Origin: Ruegeria sp. A3M17
Lineage (GTDB): Bacteria > Pseudomonadota > Alphaproteobacteria > Rhodobacterales > Rhodobacteraceae
DNA length: 64,000 nt
Direction of reading: 5' to 3'
Assembly (NCBI RefSeq): GCF_003318255.1
Contig: NZ_QOCF01000013.1
Coordinates: forward strand, 120,932 to 184,931
Shown here: positions 34,556-44,552 of the stretch, piece after piece
Numbering within the stretch: position 1 is the first letter of the stretch
How the letters are laid out: every line of letters begins with the position of its first letter
The notes under the pieces: generated by a model
The model's database searches: none
Told to the model about the DNA's origin: nothing
What the model saw: the letters and a program-made list of their open reading frames with translations, nothing else
Program-made: the position numbers and the translations under genes

Positions 34556-35542
34556 TCAACTACTGTGTGCAAGGTTACCGGATTGATCCTTTCCGGGAAA
34601 CGGAACTAGCCGCTTGGCGTCTTCGTCCCACAGTTTCAGGTTCAAAGCGGCAACAGCCTCGGGGAATTTGATCCGGCGGGGCGTGAATTCAGGCGGTAGG
34701 TTATAGTGGCATGCACGCAGCCGATAAGACGGAATGCGCGCATTGAAATGATGGATGTCGTGCAGCGTGATGCAGGCAACCGCATTGTCGAACCACCACC
34801 CGAAATCCAGCGCCGATGATCCCTGCAGCGCCGCTAGTTGCGGGTCCAGATCCGGACGACGGTCCCAATACGTGTCCTCGAAATTGTGCTGCAGGTAGAC
34901 AAGAAAAACACCCAGCATCCCGCCCAAAAGCGAAAATACCAACCAGACTAGAATACCCGTGGTGCCAGCTATCAAGTAAAGAAGGCCAAGAAAGACGATG
35001 ATCGACAAGTTGTGCAGCAATACACCCTTCGCGCCAAATCTAACTGTGTTCTTGGGCCACCGATAGCGGATGAAATACGTAAACAGCGCCCCAGCCGGAA
35101 CCAGGATGAAGGGATTTCGGTAGAGCCTGTAATACAGGCGCCCTTTCCAATCTGCCTTGTTCCATTCCCGCACGGTCATTGTGTGGATTTCGCCCGTCTC
35201 GCGGTGCTCGAGATTGCCGATTCCGGCGTGGTGCAAGTTGTGATTCTGTTTCATCACCTCGAAGGGCGCAAAGGTGAATGGCGAAAGCCCGTGGCCCGCC
35301 CACTCGTTTTGGCGACGTGTCTCAAACAGCGAGTGATGCCCGCAATCGTGCTGAAGCACGTACAGGCGCACCGCCGAAAAGGCAAAGACGACCCCGGCCG
35401 GGATCATGACATACCAGCGATCCACATAGATGACCGCCAGCGCCAGCGATGTGAAGTACATCGCGAAGGTTCCAAAATAGCTCAGCGCGGCCAATCTGTT
35501 GTCCTGAACCGCGTATTGCCGAGTGTATTCCCTCAGATCCAT
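34556..35542 (-). CDS. Fatty acid desaturase
   Basis: 328-residue integral membrane di-iron enzyme that inserts a double bond into acyl chains. The three histidine boxes are HDCGHH (residues 65-70), HNLHH (101-105) and HDIHH (about 260-264). Two pairs of hydrophobic helices surround them. The sequence resembles the DesA/DesC group used for membrane lipids, though carotenoid or sphingolipid-type substrates cannot be excluded. The start at 35542 (MDLREYTRQY) has GAGGAG eight bases upstream; an ATG ten codons earlier has no such site. It is a single gene, on the same strand as der upstream but 165 bases away. Confidence 0.9.
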   Translation of the reverse strand: MDLREYTRQYAVQDNRLAALSYFGTFAMYFTSLALAVIYVDRWYVMIPAGVVFAFSAVRLYVLQHDCGHHSLFETRRQNEWAGHGLSPFTFAPFEVMKQNHNLHHAGIGNLEHRETGEIHTMTVREWNKADWKGRLYYRLYRNPFILVPAGALFTYFIRYRWPKNTVRFGAKGVLLHNLSIIVFLGLLYLIAGTTGILVWLVFSLLGGMLGVFLVYLQHNFEDTYWDRRPDLDPQLAALQGSSALDFGWWFDNAVACITLHDIHHFNARIPSYRLRACHYNLPPEFTPRRIKFPEAVAALNLKLWDEDAKRLVPFPGKDQSGNLAHSS

Positions 35543-35661
35543 CCAGCCGCTCCTCACGTTGGTTAGGTCCAATGGTTATCAAAAACTGGTGCGGAAGCTC
35601 CGCGTGAAATTACGCGCACACAAAAACAGATGCACGCCAGTGAATGCTAGCGCGGGGAAAT

Positions 35662-35677
35662 GGGGCTGTCACGCCCC
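35662..35677 (-). terminator. Possible terminator of der
   Basis: On the minus strand GGGGC, a six-base loop and GCCCC are followed by ATTTCC, about 30 bases past the der stop. The T-run is poor, so it is a weak candidate. Confidence 0.35.
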
Positions 35678-35706
35678 TCAGCCGAAAATGCTGAAAATTG
35701 GCGCAG

Positions 35707-37170
35707 TTACGCGCGACCCTTGAGATGTTTGGCCAAGGCGCCCGCGTTTTTCTTACGGCGTCCCTTGTACGGGTTCTTGTCCCCCTGTCCGCGCAAAGTC
35801 AGGCGGATCGGAGTACCGGGCATGTCAAAAGATTCGCGCAGACCGTTGACCAGATACCGGGTGTAACTGGCTGGCATCTTGTCTGGGTGCGAACACATGA
35901 CGACAAAGCCCGGCGGGCGGGTTTTGACCTGCGTCATATACCGCAGCTTGATCCGACGACCCTGCGGGGCTGGCGGCGGGTGCTGCTCCAACATGGCTGT
36001 CAGCCAGCGGTTCAACGCGGCCGTCGGCACACGGCGGTTCCAAATGTCATGAGCTCGCAGAATAGCGGCACGCAGGCGCTCCAGCCCCCGGCCTGTCTTT
36101 GCCGAGACCGTCACCAGCGGTGCGCCACGCAGTTGCGGAAGCAATCGCTCAAACGATTCTTTCAGATCCCGCAGCTTTTCCTGTTTGTCTTCTTCGATAT
36201 CCCATTTGTTGATGGCGACAACAACGGCACGACCCTCACGCTCGGCCAGATCGGCAATACGCAGGTCCTGCTGTTCGAAGGGGATGGCAGCATCCAGCAG
36301 AACCACCACCACTTCAGCAAATTTCACAGCACGCAGACCATCCGAGACTGAAAGCTTTTCAAGCTTTTCCTGCACTTTGGCTTTTTTACGCATACCGGCC
36401 GTATCAAAGATACGCATCGGCGTGCTGTCCCCGTCCGGGTCGGCCCAATCGATCCGCAGACTGATGGCATCGCGCGTAATACCAGCCTCTGGCCCTGTCA
36501 GCAGGCGGTCTTCCCCAATGATCTTATTGATCAATGTGGATTTGCCCGCATTCGGGCGGCCAACAACTGCCACCTGCAACGGCTTTTCGGCGGTGATCAT
36601 TGGCGTCTCGCCCTCACCGTCTTCATCCAGTTCGATATCGGTTTCCGGCGCTTCCTCGACCGCCTGTTCCTCGGCGGCATCGGCCAATGGCATAAGCTGG
36701 GAATAAAGATCGGTCATCCCCTCGCCATGCTCGCCCGACAGGCGCACCGGCTCACCCAGACCAAGGTTATAGGCTTCAAGCACACCCGCATCCGCCGCGT
36801 TTCCTTCGGCCTTGTTGGCCGCAAGGATCACGTGTTTGGAACGTTTGCGTAGAATCTCGGCAAACATCTCATCGGTTGGCGTGACCCCGACGCGCGCGTC
36901 AAGCATGAACAGACAGACATCTGCCATGTCCACCGCACGCTCGGTCAGGCGGCGCATGCGACCCTCAAGGCTGTCGTCGGTTGCGTCTTCAAGCCCCGCA
37001 GTGTCGATCACGGTAAAGCGCAGATCCCCCAAACGCCCTTGGCCTTCGCGCAAATCGCGCGTCACGCCGGGCTGGTCATCGACCAAAGCCAGACGTTTGC
37101 CCACAAGGCGATTGAACAGGGTGGATTTGCCCACATTCGGGCGCCCCACGATGGCGAGGGTCAGCGACAT
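35707..37170 (-). CDS. der: Ribosome biogenesis GTPase Der
   Basis: 487-residue GTPase (EngA) needed for 50S ribosomal subunit maturation. It has two tandem G domains: the first with GRPNVGKST (residues 9-17) and DTAGLED, the second with [13 protein letters not shown] (about 207-219), [11 protein letters not shown] and NKWD. A C-terminal KH-like domain ends with a basic tail. An acidic linker (about 165-195, many Glu and Asp) separates the G domains. A TTG three codons upstream could start it, but the ATG at 37168-37170 is preferred. It is the third gene of a yfgM-like-bamB-der run, an order shared with many proteobacteria. Confidence 0.97.
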   Translation of the reverse strand: MSLTLAIVGRPNVGKSTLFNRLVGKRLALVDDQPGVTRDLREGQGRLGDLRFTVIDTAGLEDATDDSLEGRMRRLTERAVDMADVCLFMLDARVGVTPTDEMFAEILRKRSKHVILAANKAEGNAADAGVLEAYNLGLGEPVRLSGEHGEGMTDLYSQLMPLADAAEEQAVEEAPETDIELDEDGEGETPMITAEKPLQVAVVGRPNAGKSTLINKIIGEDRLLTGPEAGITRDAISLRIDWADPDGDSTPMRIFDTAGMRKKAKVQEKLEKLSVSDGLRAVKFAEVVVVLLDAAIPFEQQDLRIADLAEREGRAVVVAINKWDIEEDKQEKLRDLKESFERLLPQLRGAPLVTVSAKTGRGLERLRAAILRAHDIWNRRVPTAALNRWLTAMLEQHPPPAPQGRRIKLRYMTQVKTRPPGFVVMCSHPDKMPASYTRYLVNGLRESFDMPGTPIRLTLRGQGDKNPYKGRRKKNAGALAKHLKGRA

Positions 37171-37218
37171 GATACTCAACTTTCAAGACTCAGACGCGCC
37201 CTTTAGCGCATCTTGTGG

Positions 37219-38541
37219 TCAACGGAAAGCGTGCAAATCACCTTTGGTCGACACGACGTACAGTGTTTGACCCGCCACAACCGGCGCCGTGGTCGCGCCA
37301 CCCGGCACTTCGACACGGTTCACCAGTGCTCCGTCAACAGGGCTGAAGAACCGAACATAGCCATCATTCGAGGCGATAACGATGCGCCCACCCGCCATGA
37401 TCGGACCATAATGCGCGTAGACCGGACCGCGGCGTCCCGGCTTATCCTTGACAAAACCCGGCAGGTCCTGCGCCCAGACGATCGCTCCGGTCGCAGCGTC
37501 CAGCCGCACCAGTTGGCTGCGGTCGCTGATCAGGAAAATACTGTTGCCAGCGGCCCAAACCGTATCGACGGCCCCTTCGTCTGCGGTCCATATCCGTTCG
37601 CCGGAGTTGGCGTCAAACGCGACTGTGCGCCCAGAATGGTTGCCGATATAGATCTTATCGCCCGCAACCATTGGTCCACCGGTTACATCGACGATCTGCG
37701 CTGCCGCCCGACCGCGACGTCCCCCGGCCACTGAAGCGTTCCAGCGGCGAATACCCCCTCGACGGAACGTCGCTGCGACATCACCTGAGCCGAAGGCGAA
37801 TACGGAGAAATCTGATGCAATCACTGGCGCAGGCGCACCCAGAACGTTTCCAACGCTTGGGGTGCCCTGAATTTGCCAGGCAATGCGGCCGTCCTTGGTG
37901 TTGACCGCCCAACCGGTTTCGTCACCGGCCACCAGATACAGCAGCCCGTTACTGACCAAAGGCGCGCCGCTACCGGTCGCGTTCAACCTTTTTTGCCAAC
38001 GAACTGCACCAGTCTTTGCATTCAGTGCTGTCAGGCGGCCATAACCGGAAGACACATAAAGCACACCGTTGTCATAGGCCATGCCACCACCCGTGGCATC
38101 CGAGTCGCCATCACTTGGCGGAATAAGATCGGTGTTCCAAACGACCTGCCCTTGCGGCGACACGGCAGACACCGTTGCTCCGGCATCAAGCGTATAGATC
38201 AACCCGCCCGCAACCACGGGATCAGCCGTGATCCGCTGTTTGCGCGAGTCACCCTGACCGATTGATGCGGACCAGACGCGCTGCGGCGTTGCCCGCAACT
38301 GTGCATTGGTCGTCCGGAACGCGGACGTGCCCGGGCTTTGCGGCCAACTCGTGTTGGCTCTTTGCGCCGGCAGGCTGATCGGTTTTGAGCCCCGGGTTTC
38401 CACCGTTTCGGTATCGGCAGTGGGCCGGATATCTTCTCGCGGCCCTGGCAAGATAACCTCGGGTTCCCGGCAGGCGACGACCAGGGTCAATGAAAGGGCT
38501 GCCATCGGCAATCCAATGCGGGAGAATAGACTTGCTACCAT
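37219..38541 (-). CDS. bamB: Outer membrane assembly lipoprotein BamB
   Basis: 440-residue lipoprotein of the BAM complex that inserts beta-barrel proteins into the outer membrane. The lipobox LVVAC puts the acylated cysteine at residue 24. An eight-bladed PQQ-like beta-propeller follows, with repeated blade motifs such as GLIYTLDAGATVSAVSPQG, LTALNAKTGAVRWQK, DKIYIGNHSGRTVAFDANSG and VRLDAATGAIVWAQ. It lies between the YfgM-like gene and der, a context that separates it from PQQ dehydrogenases. The ATG at 38539-38541 begins the signal peptide. Confidence 0.93.
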   Translation of the reverse strand: MVASLFSRIGLPMAALSLTLVVACREPEVILPGPREDIRPTADTETVETRGSKPISLPAQRANTSWPQSPGTSAFRTTNAQLRATPQRVWSASIGQGDSRKQRITADPVVAGGLIYTLDAGATVSAVSPQGQVVWNTDLIPPSDGDSDATGGGMAYDNGVLYVSSGYGRLTALNAKTGAVRWQKRLNATGSGAPLVSNGLLYLVAGDETGWAVNTKDGRIAWQIQGTPSVGNVLGAPAPVIASDFSVFAFGSGDVAATFRRGGIRRWNASVAGGRRGRAAAQIVDVTGGPMVAGDKIYIGNHSGRTVAFDANSGERIWTADEGAVDTVWAAGNSIFLISDRSQLVRLDAATGAIVWAQDLPGFVKDKPGRRGPVYAHYGPIMAGGRIVIASNDGYVRFFSPVDGALVNRVEVPGGATTAPVVAGQTLYVVSTKGDLHAFR

Positions 38542-38583
38542 GATGTTCTGAACTCGCCTGTAAGTTTTCCTGCCGCCACAGGA

Positions 38584-39255
38584 TCAGCCCTGCCGGGCGA
38601 TCAACGGCTCTGGTTCGCCACCCAGCGCTACAATCAACTGAGCCGCACGCTGTTGCTGATCCACGCTAACTTCTGCGTCCTGACGCAAGGCTTGAAGCCG
38701 CGTGATGGCCGCGTCAATATTGCCCTCGGACACATCGATCAGAGCCAACTGTTCTTCGGCCAGCAACCGCAACGGAGCACCCGGTGCAGCCAGCGCTTCG
38801 AACTGAAGACGGCGATCGGCCGCAGGCAGAGTGTCGCTCTGCAACAGCAGCGCCTTGAAGGCCGCGATCGCGCGGTAGATTTCTGGCAGATCCCCTTGGG
38901 ACGCAATGGCATTCAGGCTGGCGACCGCATCCTGTTCCGATCCGGCCTCAGACTGAGAGGCCGACAATAGCATGTTAAGAACCGCATCCCCACCCGGCGA
39001 TTGCGTTTCGACGGCGGCAAGACTGGCGGCACGGTCTTCCGACTGATTCTGTGCCAGCGCCGTCAGGATTGAATCACCCAAATCCTGCGCCTGACTGGTT
39101 GCGCGCGACTTGCGGACTTCATTGAACGCAGCACCGCCCACGATCAGGACAACCACAAGCACACCGACCCAACCCCATCTGCGCAATAGCAAGAACAGGC
39201 GGTCCCGGCGCACCTCTTCGGTCACCTCATCAATAAAACTGTCGACGTCGCTCAT
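38584..39255 (-). CDS. YfgM-like membrane-anchored TPR protein
   Basis: 223-residue protein with a short cytoplasmic start (MSDVDSFIDEVTEEVRRDR), one transmembrane helix (about residues 25-45, WGWVGVLVVVLIVGGAAF) and a periplasmic helical TPR-like domain with Ala/Leu/Gln-rich repeats. This matches YfgM/DUF2133-type proteins, which associate with SecYEG and periplasmic chaperones. GGAGGG lies just before the ATG at 39253-39255; an earlier ATG would add 23 Arg-rich residues and is unlikely. It heads the run with bamB (42 bases downstream) and der. Confidence 0.88.
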   Translation of the reverse strand: MSDVDSFIDEVTEEVRRDRLFLLLRRWGWVGVLVVVLIVGGAAFNEVRKSRATSQAQDLGDSILTALAQNQSEDRAASLAAVETQSPGGDAVLNMLLSASQSEAGSEQDAVASLNAIASQGDLPEIYRAIAAFKALLLQSDTLPAADRRLQFEALAAPGAPLRLLAEEQLALIDVSEGNIDAAITRLQALRQDAEVSVDQQQRAAQLIVALGGEPEPLIARQG

Positions 39256-39376
39256 CCCTGCCCTCCGGGGCTGCATCCTTGGTGTATGGTGCCATGTCAT
39301 ACCCCGGCGCAATCGCCAAGCCAAGAGCCCGATTTTTTACAATCCCGCCGGTCGCCTGCCCTCTTGTAGAAAAAAA

Positions 39377-39397
39377 TAAACCGAACTATTCAGTTTA
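39377..39397. promoter_or_regulatory. 21-bp palindromic operator before the RND efflux genes
   Basis: TAAAC-C-GAA-CTA-TTC-A-GTTTA: all 5+3 arm positions match except one pair on each side, giving TAAACyGAAnnnTTCrGTTTA. The size and symmetry fit a TetR/AcrR-family operator. A possible promoter is TTCAGT (39389-39394), 17 bases, CATAAT (39412-39417), so the palindrome would cover the -35 element. No regulator gene is next to it. Confidence 0.6.
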
Positions 39398-39480
39398 GTG
39401 TGGAAACGATACATAATCGTCCCCACTTTCTAGCATGACCGCAAAAAAAATGTGGCGCAGAATTCTGGGAGTAGTCCTGC

Positions 39481-40713
39481 ATGCGATTGATTTCATTAGT
39501 AAACGCCGCTTTGGTTATTGTTGTTTTGTTTTTTTTGGTTTTCGAACGGGACAGCCTGTTCTCTTTCGCCGGGCGCGCGGAGGCCGAGGCCAGCCCTGAG
39601 GTTGCCAGCGAATCTGGCGAAGTCGCGGACGTGGATCAGGCGACGATTGGCGTCGTTGCCGTCAGGTCAACTGCACGTGAAATTGACAGCGCCGTGTTGT
39701 TGCGGGGCCAGACAAAGGCCAATCGTCAAGTCGAAGTACTGGCCGAAACCACATCGACCGTCGTCTCAGAGCCTAAGCGCAAAGGCACGTTCGTCGAAGC
39801 CGGCGATCTTCTGTGCGAGCTTGACCCAGGCACCCGCCCCGCCAGTTTGGCCGAAGCGAAGGCTGCCAAGTTAGAAGCCCAAAGCCGCATTCCAGAAGCC
39901 GAAGCCCGCCTGGAAGAAGCACATGCGCGTGTCGCCGAGGCCGAGATCAACCTGACGGCTGCGAATAAACTGTCTGACTCCGGGTTTGGATCAGAGACAC
40001 GCAGAATCTCAAGCGAGGCTGCGATGAGAACCGCCGAGGCTGGCATCAAGACCGCCGAAGCCGGTCTTGAGGCCACCCGCGCCGGGATCGAAGCCGCAAC
40101 CGCCGAGGTCAAAGCCGCGGAACGCGAAATCGACCGCCAGACCATCAAAGCGCCCTTCAAAGGGTTGTTGGAAAGCGATACCGCAGAATTGGGCAGCCTG
40201 ATGCAGCCCGGTGCGCTATGCGCGACCGTTATCCAACTGGATCCGATCAAGCTGGTCGGTTTTGTGCCCGAAACCGAGGTGAACCGCATCATTGTCGGGT
40301 CCGAAGCCACAGCGCAGTTGGTCACTGGCCTGCAGGTTTCTGGTCGTGTGACATTCCTGAGCCGTTCAGCCGATGAAACAACCCGCACGTTTGAGGTCGA
40401 AATCACTGTTCCAAACACGGAACTGGCTATTCGGGACGGTCAAACCGCCGACATCCGCATTTCGGCCGCCGGTGCCAAGGCGCATTTCCTGCCGCAATCG
40501 GCAATGACCCTGAGCAATAACGGTCAACTCGGTGTCCGCACCATTGGCCAGAGTAACGTGGTCGATTTCCAGCCCGTCGTTCTTCTGCGTGATACCGCCG
40601 AAGGCGTTTGGGTCGGTGGCCTGCCGGAAACTGTGGACATCATCGTCATCGGGCAAGAGTTCGTGACCCGCGGCGTCACAGTTGAACCCACATATCGGGA
40701 AGCTTCGAAATGA
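39481..40713 (+). CDS. RND efflux periplasmic adaptor
   Basis: 410-residue membrane fusion protein linking an RND pump to an outer membrane channel. An uncleaved-looking N-terminal helix (residues 3-20) anchors it. The lipoyl halves flank a long alpha-hairpin (about residues 125-215, Ala/Glu-rich heptads such as AEAGIKTAEAGLEATRAG). The second lipoyl half has TIKAPFKGLLES and the beta-barrel domain follows with GFVPETEVNRI. GGGAG precedes the ATG. The stop overlaps the pump start by ATGA (40710-40713). Transcription is probably controlled by the palindrome at 39377-39397. Confidence 0.92.
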   Translation: MRLISLVNAALVIVVLFFLVFERDSLFSFAGRAEAEASPEVASESGEVADVDQATIGVVAVRSTAREIDSAVLLRGQTKANRQVEVLAETTSTVVSEPKRKGTFVEAGDLLCELDPGTRPASLAEAKAAKLEAQSRIPEAEARLEEAHARVAEAEINLTAANKLSDSGFGSETRRISSEAAMRTAEAGIKTAEAGLEATRAGIEAATAEVKAAEREIDRQTIKAPFKGLLESDTAELGSLMQPGALCATVIQLDPIKLVGFVPETEVNRIIVGSEATAQLVTGLQVSGRVTFLSRSADETTRTFEVEITVPNTELAIRDGQTADIRISAAGAKAHFLPQSAMTLSNNGQLGVRTIGQSNVVDFQPVVLLRDTAEGVWVGGLPETVDIIVIGQEFVTRGVTVEPTYREASK

Positions 40714-43700
40714 CCGGAATCGTCAGTTGGGCCGCCGGCCGGGCCAGAATGGTTCTGGCCTTCATCGCCATCTCATTGGTGATTGGTGGCTTTGCCTATG
40801 TCAGCCTACCGAAAGAAGGCGAGCCAGACATTGAAATCCCTGCCCTGTTTGTCTCGGTTCAGTTTCCGGGCATCTCAGCCGAGGACTCGGAAAATCTGTT
40901 GGTCAAACCAATGGAGACCGAGCTTGCGGACCTTGATGGGCTGAAAGAGATGACCTCGACCGCCGCCGAAGGGTATGCGGGCGTGGCGCTGGAGTTCGAT
41001 TTTGGCTGGGACAAGACCGCGATCATGGCTGATGTGCGCGACGCGATGAACAGCGCGCAAGCCGATTTCCCCGACGGGGCCGAGCAATACTCGCTGACCG
41101 AGATCAATTTCTCAGAATTCCCAATCGTCATCGTCAACCTGACGGGTGCAGTCCCTGAGCGCACTATGGCGCGGGTCGCCAAGGCTTTGCAGGACGACCT
41201 TGAGGCGATGGATTCGGTGCTCGAGGCCGGTATCGCGGGCAACCGCGACGAACTGCTTGAGGTCATCATCGACCCTCTTCGGCTTGAGGCCTACAATGTC
41301 ACCGCTGCCGAGCTTATCGATGTGGTGCGCAACAACAATCAGCTGATCGCTGCCGGTGAGGTTGAAACCGCACAGGGCACATTCTCGGTCAAGATCCCCT
41401 CTTCCTTCAAAACCGCGCAGGATGTTTATGGCCTGCCGGTCAAAGTGAACGGCGACCGGGTCGTCACCCTGGGGGAATTGGCGCAGATCAACTATACCTT
41501 TGAGGACCGCGAAGGCACCGCCCGTTTCAACGGCGAACAAACCGTCGCGTTGCAGGTGGTCAAGCGCAAGGGCTACAACCTGATCGACACAGTCGAGGGC
41601 GTGAAACAAACCATTGCCGCTGCGCAGGCCAAATGGCCGCCCGAGATGCAGGCTGCAATCCAGCTAGGCACCTCGAACGACCAAAGCCGCATCGTCGGCT
41701 CGATGGTCAGCCAGTTGGAAGGCTCGGTTCTGACGGCCATCGCGCTGGTGATGATCGTTGTTTTGGCCTCTTTGGGCACACGCGCCGCATTGCTGGTGGG
41801 TTTTGCGATCCCGACCTCATTCCTGCTGTGTTTTGCGTTCCTGGCAGTCATGGGCATCAGCATCTCGAACATCGTGATGTTCGGCCTGATCCTTGCGGTG
41901 GGTATGCTCGTCGACGGGGCCATTGTTGTCGTGGAATACGCGGACCGGCGCATTAAAGAGGGCGTTGGCCCGATGCACGCCTATGTCGAGGCTGCGCAGC
42001 GTATGTTCTGGCCTATCGTGTCATCCACGGCCACAACCCTATGTGCCTTCCTGCCCATGCTGTTTTGGCCGGGTGTCCCGGGCGAATTCATGGGCATGCT
42101 GCCCGTCACGCTGATCTTCGTTCTGTCCGCCTCTTTGATCGTCGCCTTGATCTATCTACCTGTCATGGGTGGTGTTTCGGGCCGCCTGAGCCGGGTCTTT
42201 GACCGCACATCCGACTGGCTGCGCGCGCGCACCCGGTGGTGGGTTCGTGCGGTTATGGTGCCGCCATCGCTGTACCTGATCTTCCTTGGTGCGATGCAAC
42301 TGCTGAATCCGACATATCTGTTGCCCGAAGGCGCATTCGGTGCAGTTCTGCTTGGTGCCTTCCTGTTCATTTTTGGGGCATTTGCCGGTTCCGTTACGTT
42401 AAGTGCCGCCAAAATAGAACGCGCGCCCGATCAGCATGTGCATACGGCGCGCGAACACACACCCTTTGGCTATGTCATCAAATTCCTGGTCGGCAACCCG
42501 ATCATGCCGATTGTTTCGATTGTCGTCATTGGCTTCGCGGTGATGTCTGTCATGACCGCATTTGGGAACAACAATCGGGGTGTAGAGTTCTTCGTCGAAA
42601 GCGAACCCGAGCAAGCCACGGCCTATGTTCGTGCACGCGGCAACATATCGCTGGTCGAAAAGGACCAGATGGTACTGGCGGCCGAAGAAATTATCAGCGC
42701 ACATCCCGCAGTCGTGAACGTGTTTTCCTTTGCCGGAGAAGGCGGGCTGAACCAAAACAATGGGGGCGCACAAGCACCGGCAGACACCGTCGGTCGCGTC
42801 CAGTTCGAAATCATCCCGTGGGAAGACCGGCCCAACGTGTCCGAACCGATCTTCGGCGGGTTGATCGACCGTGAAACGGTTGCCCCGGAATATGACGGTG
42901 ACTTCGTGCTGGAACAGCTGAACGCCGAACTTGCGAAGATTCCGGGCTTCATCGTGGAAATCCTGCCGCTGGAACAAGGTCCGGCCTCGGCCAAACCCGT
43001 TCATTTGCGCATCAAGGCGGATGGCTGGGAAGAACTGAACTCTGCCACTGCTGCGGCCCGTGAGATGTTCGATGAAACACCCGGCCTGATCAAGATCGAA
43101 GACACCCTGCCCTTGCCTGGCATCGACTGGCAGATCGACGTGGATGTTGCCAAAGCGGGTCGTTTCGGCGCGGACGTGGCAACCGTCGGCGCGATGGTGC
43201 AGCTGGTCACGCGCGGGCTGCTGCTGGGCGAAATGCGGCCCGACAGTGTGGACGAGGAAATCGAAATCCGCGTTCGCCTCCCCGATGAAGACCGGGTTTT
43301 GTCGACACTGGATACGCTCAAGGTGCGTACACCAGATGGGCTGGTGCCTTTGTCGAATTTTGTCACGCGCAAGCCGGTGGCCAAACTGGCCGAGATCAAC
43401 CGGATCAACCAACAGCGCTATTACGATGTGAAAGCGGATGTTGAGGCAGGCTTGAGCAAAGTTGTGGTAGACAATGCAGATGGCACCGAGCAACGGCTGG
43501 CAATCGTGCGCGAGGTTGTCGACGGGGCCGAACCTACCGGCGCGACGCTAACCGCCCCGACAGGCAATATCTATGAGCTGGTGACGCTGACAGGCGCAGA
43601 AAACGTCGACGTCATGCGGTCTGATATTGAATCCGGCGACGCCCGGATCAGCCTGATCAACCCCAACGAACGCATTGCGGTGCTGACCGAATGGCTTGAA

Positions 43701-44507
43701 ACCAATCCCTTCGGCAACACCGTCAGTTGGGAATGGACCGGGGATCAGGAAGATCAGGCTGAGTCCGGTGCGTTCCTCGTCAACGCCTTTGCCGGTGCAC
43801 TGGGTTTGATGTTCGTGATCCTGCTGGCGCAGTTCAACTCGTTCTACAACTCGGTGCTGGTTCTGCTGGCTGTTGTGCTTTCGACCACCGGCGTTCTGAT
43901 CGGGATGATGGTCATGCAGCAGCCGTTCTCGATCATCATGACAGGGACAGGGATTGTAGCCTTGGCGGGGATCGTGGTGAACAACAACATTGTTCTGATC
44001 GACACCTATCAGGAATACAGCCGGTATATGCCCCGGATCGAAGCGATCATCCGCACGGCTGAGGCGCGTATCCGGCCGGTTCTGCTGACCACCTTGACCA
44101 CGATGGCCGGTCTGACGCCGATGATGTTCGGATTGTCGCTGGACTTCATCAATGGCGGTTATTCCATCGACAGCCCAACTGCGCTGTGGTGGAAACAGCT
44201 GGCGACGGCGGTTGTGTTCGGGCTGGGTATTGCAACTGTTCTGACCCTGATCGTGACGCCATCGTTCCTGGCGTTGCGGGTGTGGGTCACCATATATGCG
44301 GTACGGCTGGCCAAGGCGATAGCTCGGGCCACTGCAGGCCGTTCCAGTCAAATCGCCCAGGATATGGCCGTTGGTCACGCTGCCCGTCAGGTACAGGCCA
44401 CCGAGGTTGTCTGGGGTGATGAGACGCCGACCGCGACCGCACCGGATGCAGACAAGGATGAACGTCCCGATCACCCACCGAAATCGCCCCTCAAGGCGGC
44501 TGAGTAA
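40710..44507 (+). CDS. RND efflux permease, unusually long
   Basis: 1265-residue inner membrane proton/drug antiporter of the AcrB-like superfamily; usual length is about 1030-1100. Family features include the first helix with SLVIGGFAYVSLPKEGEPDIE, the TM4 motif LAVGMLVDGAIVVVEYADRR (one Asp kept where AcrB has two) and the TM10-11 stretch GIVVNNNIVLIDTYQEY. The excess length has two sources: two additional hydrophobic stretches between TM6 and TM7 (about residues 513-533 and 542-563) and a charged C-terminal tail of about 55 residues. It is translationally coupled to the adaptor gene. Substrates are unknown; no outer membrane channel gene is adjacent. Confidence 0.93.
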   Translation: MTGIVSWAAGRARMVLAFIAISLVIGGFAYVSLPKEGEPDIEIPALFVSVQFPGISAEDSENLLVKPMETELADLDGLKEMTSTAAEGYAGVALEFDFGWDKTAIMADVRDAMNSAQADFPDGAEQYSLTEINFSEFPIVIVNLTGAVPERTMARVAKALQDDLEAMDSVLEAGIAGNRDELLEVIIDPLRLEAYNVTAAELIDVVRNNNQLIAAGEVETAQGTFSVKIPSSFKTAQDVYGLPVKVNGDRVVTLGELAQINYTFEDREGTARFNGEQTVALQVVKRKGYNLIDTVEGVKQTIAAAQAKWPPEMQAAIQLGTSNDQSRIVGSMVSQLEGSVLTAIALVMIVVLASLGTRAALLVGFAIPTSFLLCFAFLAVMGISISNIVMFGLILAVGMLVDGAIVVVEYADRRIKEGVGPMHAYVEAAQRMFWPIVSSTATTLCAFLPMLFWPGVPGEFMGMLPVTLIFVLSASLIVALIYLPVMGGVSGRLSRVFDRTSDWLRARTRWWVRAVMVPPSLYLIFLGAMQLLNPTYLLPEGAFGAVLLGAFLFIFGAFAGSVTLSAAKIERAPDQHVHTAREHTPFGYVIKFLVGNPIMPIVSIVVIGFAVMSVMTAFGNNNRGVEFFVESEPEQATAYVRARGNISLVEKDQMVLAAEEIISAHPAVVNVFSFAGEGGLNQNNGGAQAPADTVGRVQFEIIPWEDRPNVSEPIFGGLIDRETVAPEYDGDFVLEQLNAELAKIPGFIVEILPLEQGPASAKPVHLRIKADGWEELNSATAAAREMFDETPGLIKIEDTLPLPGIDWQIDVDVAKAGRFGADVATVGAMVQLVTRGLLLGEMRPDSVDEEIEIRVRLPDEDRVLSTLDTLKVRTPDGLVPLSNFVTRKPVAKLAEINRINQQRYYDVKADVEAGLSKVVVDNADGTEQRLAIVREVVDGAEPTGATLTAPTGNIYELVTLTGAENVDVMRSDIESGDARISLINPNERIAVLTEWLETNPFGNTVSWEWTGDQEDQAESGAFLVNAFAGALGLMFVILLAQFNSFYNSVLVLLAVVLSTTGVLIGMMVMQQPFSIIMTGTGIVALAGIVVNNNIVLIDTYQEYSRYMPRIEAIIRTAEARIRPVLLTTLTTMAGLTPMMFGLSLDFINGGYSIDSPTALWWKQLATAVVFGLGIATVLTLIVTPSFLALRVWVTIYAVRLAKAIARATAGRSSQIAQDMAVGHAARQVQATEVVWGDETPTATAPDADKDERPDHPPKSPLKAAE

Positions 44508-44510
44508 CAT

Positions 44511-44541
44511 AAATGGCGAACCCCAGGGTTCGCCATTTTTC
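44511..44541 (+). terminator. Intrinsic terminator of the RND operon
   Basis: AAATGGCGAACCC (44511-44523) pairs with GGGTTCGCCATTT (44526-44538), followed by TT and a T-rich run. It lies 3 bases past the pump stop and may also serve the convergent minus-strand gene. Confidence 0.88.
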
Positions 44542-44552
44542 TTTTCTAAGAC

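Noticed and set aside
35601..35616. CGCGT-N6-ACGCG inverted repeat between the desaturase and der
   Set aside because: Only 5 bp, common in GC-rich DNA, with no positional support.
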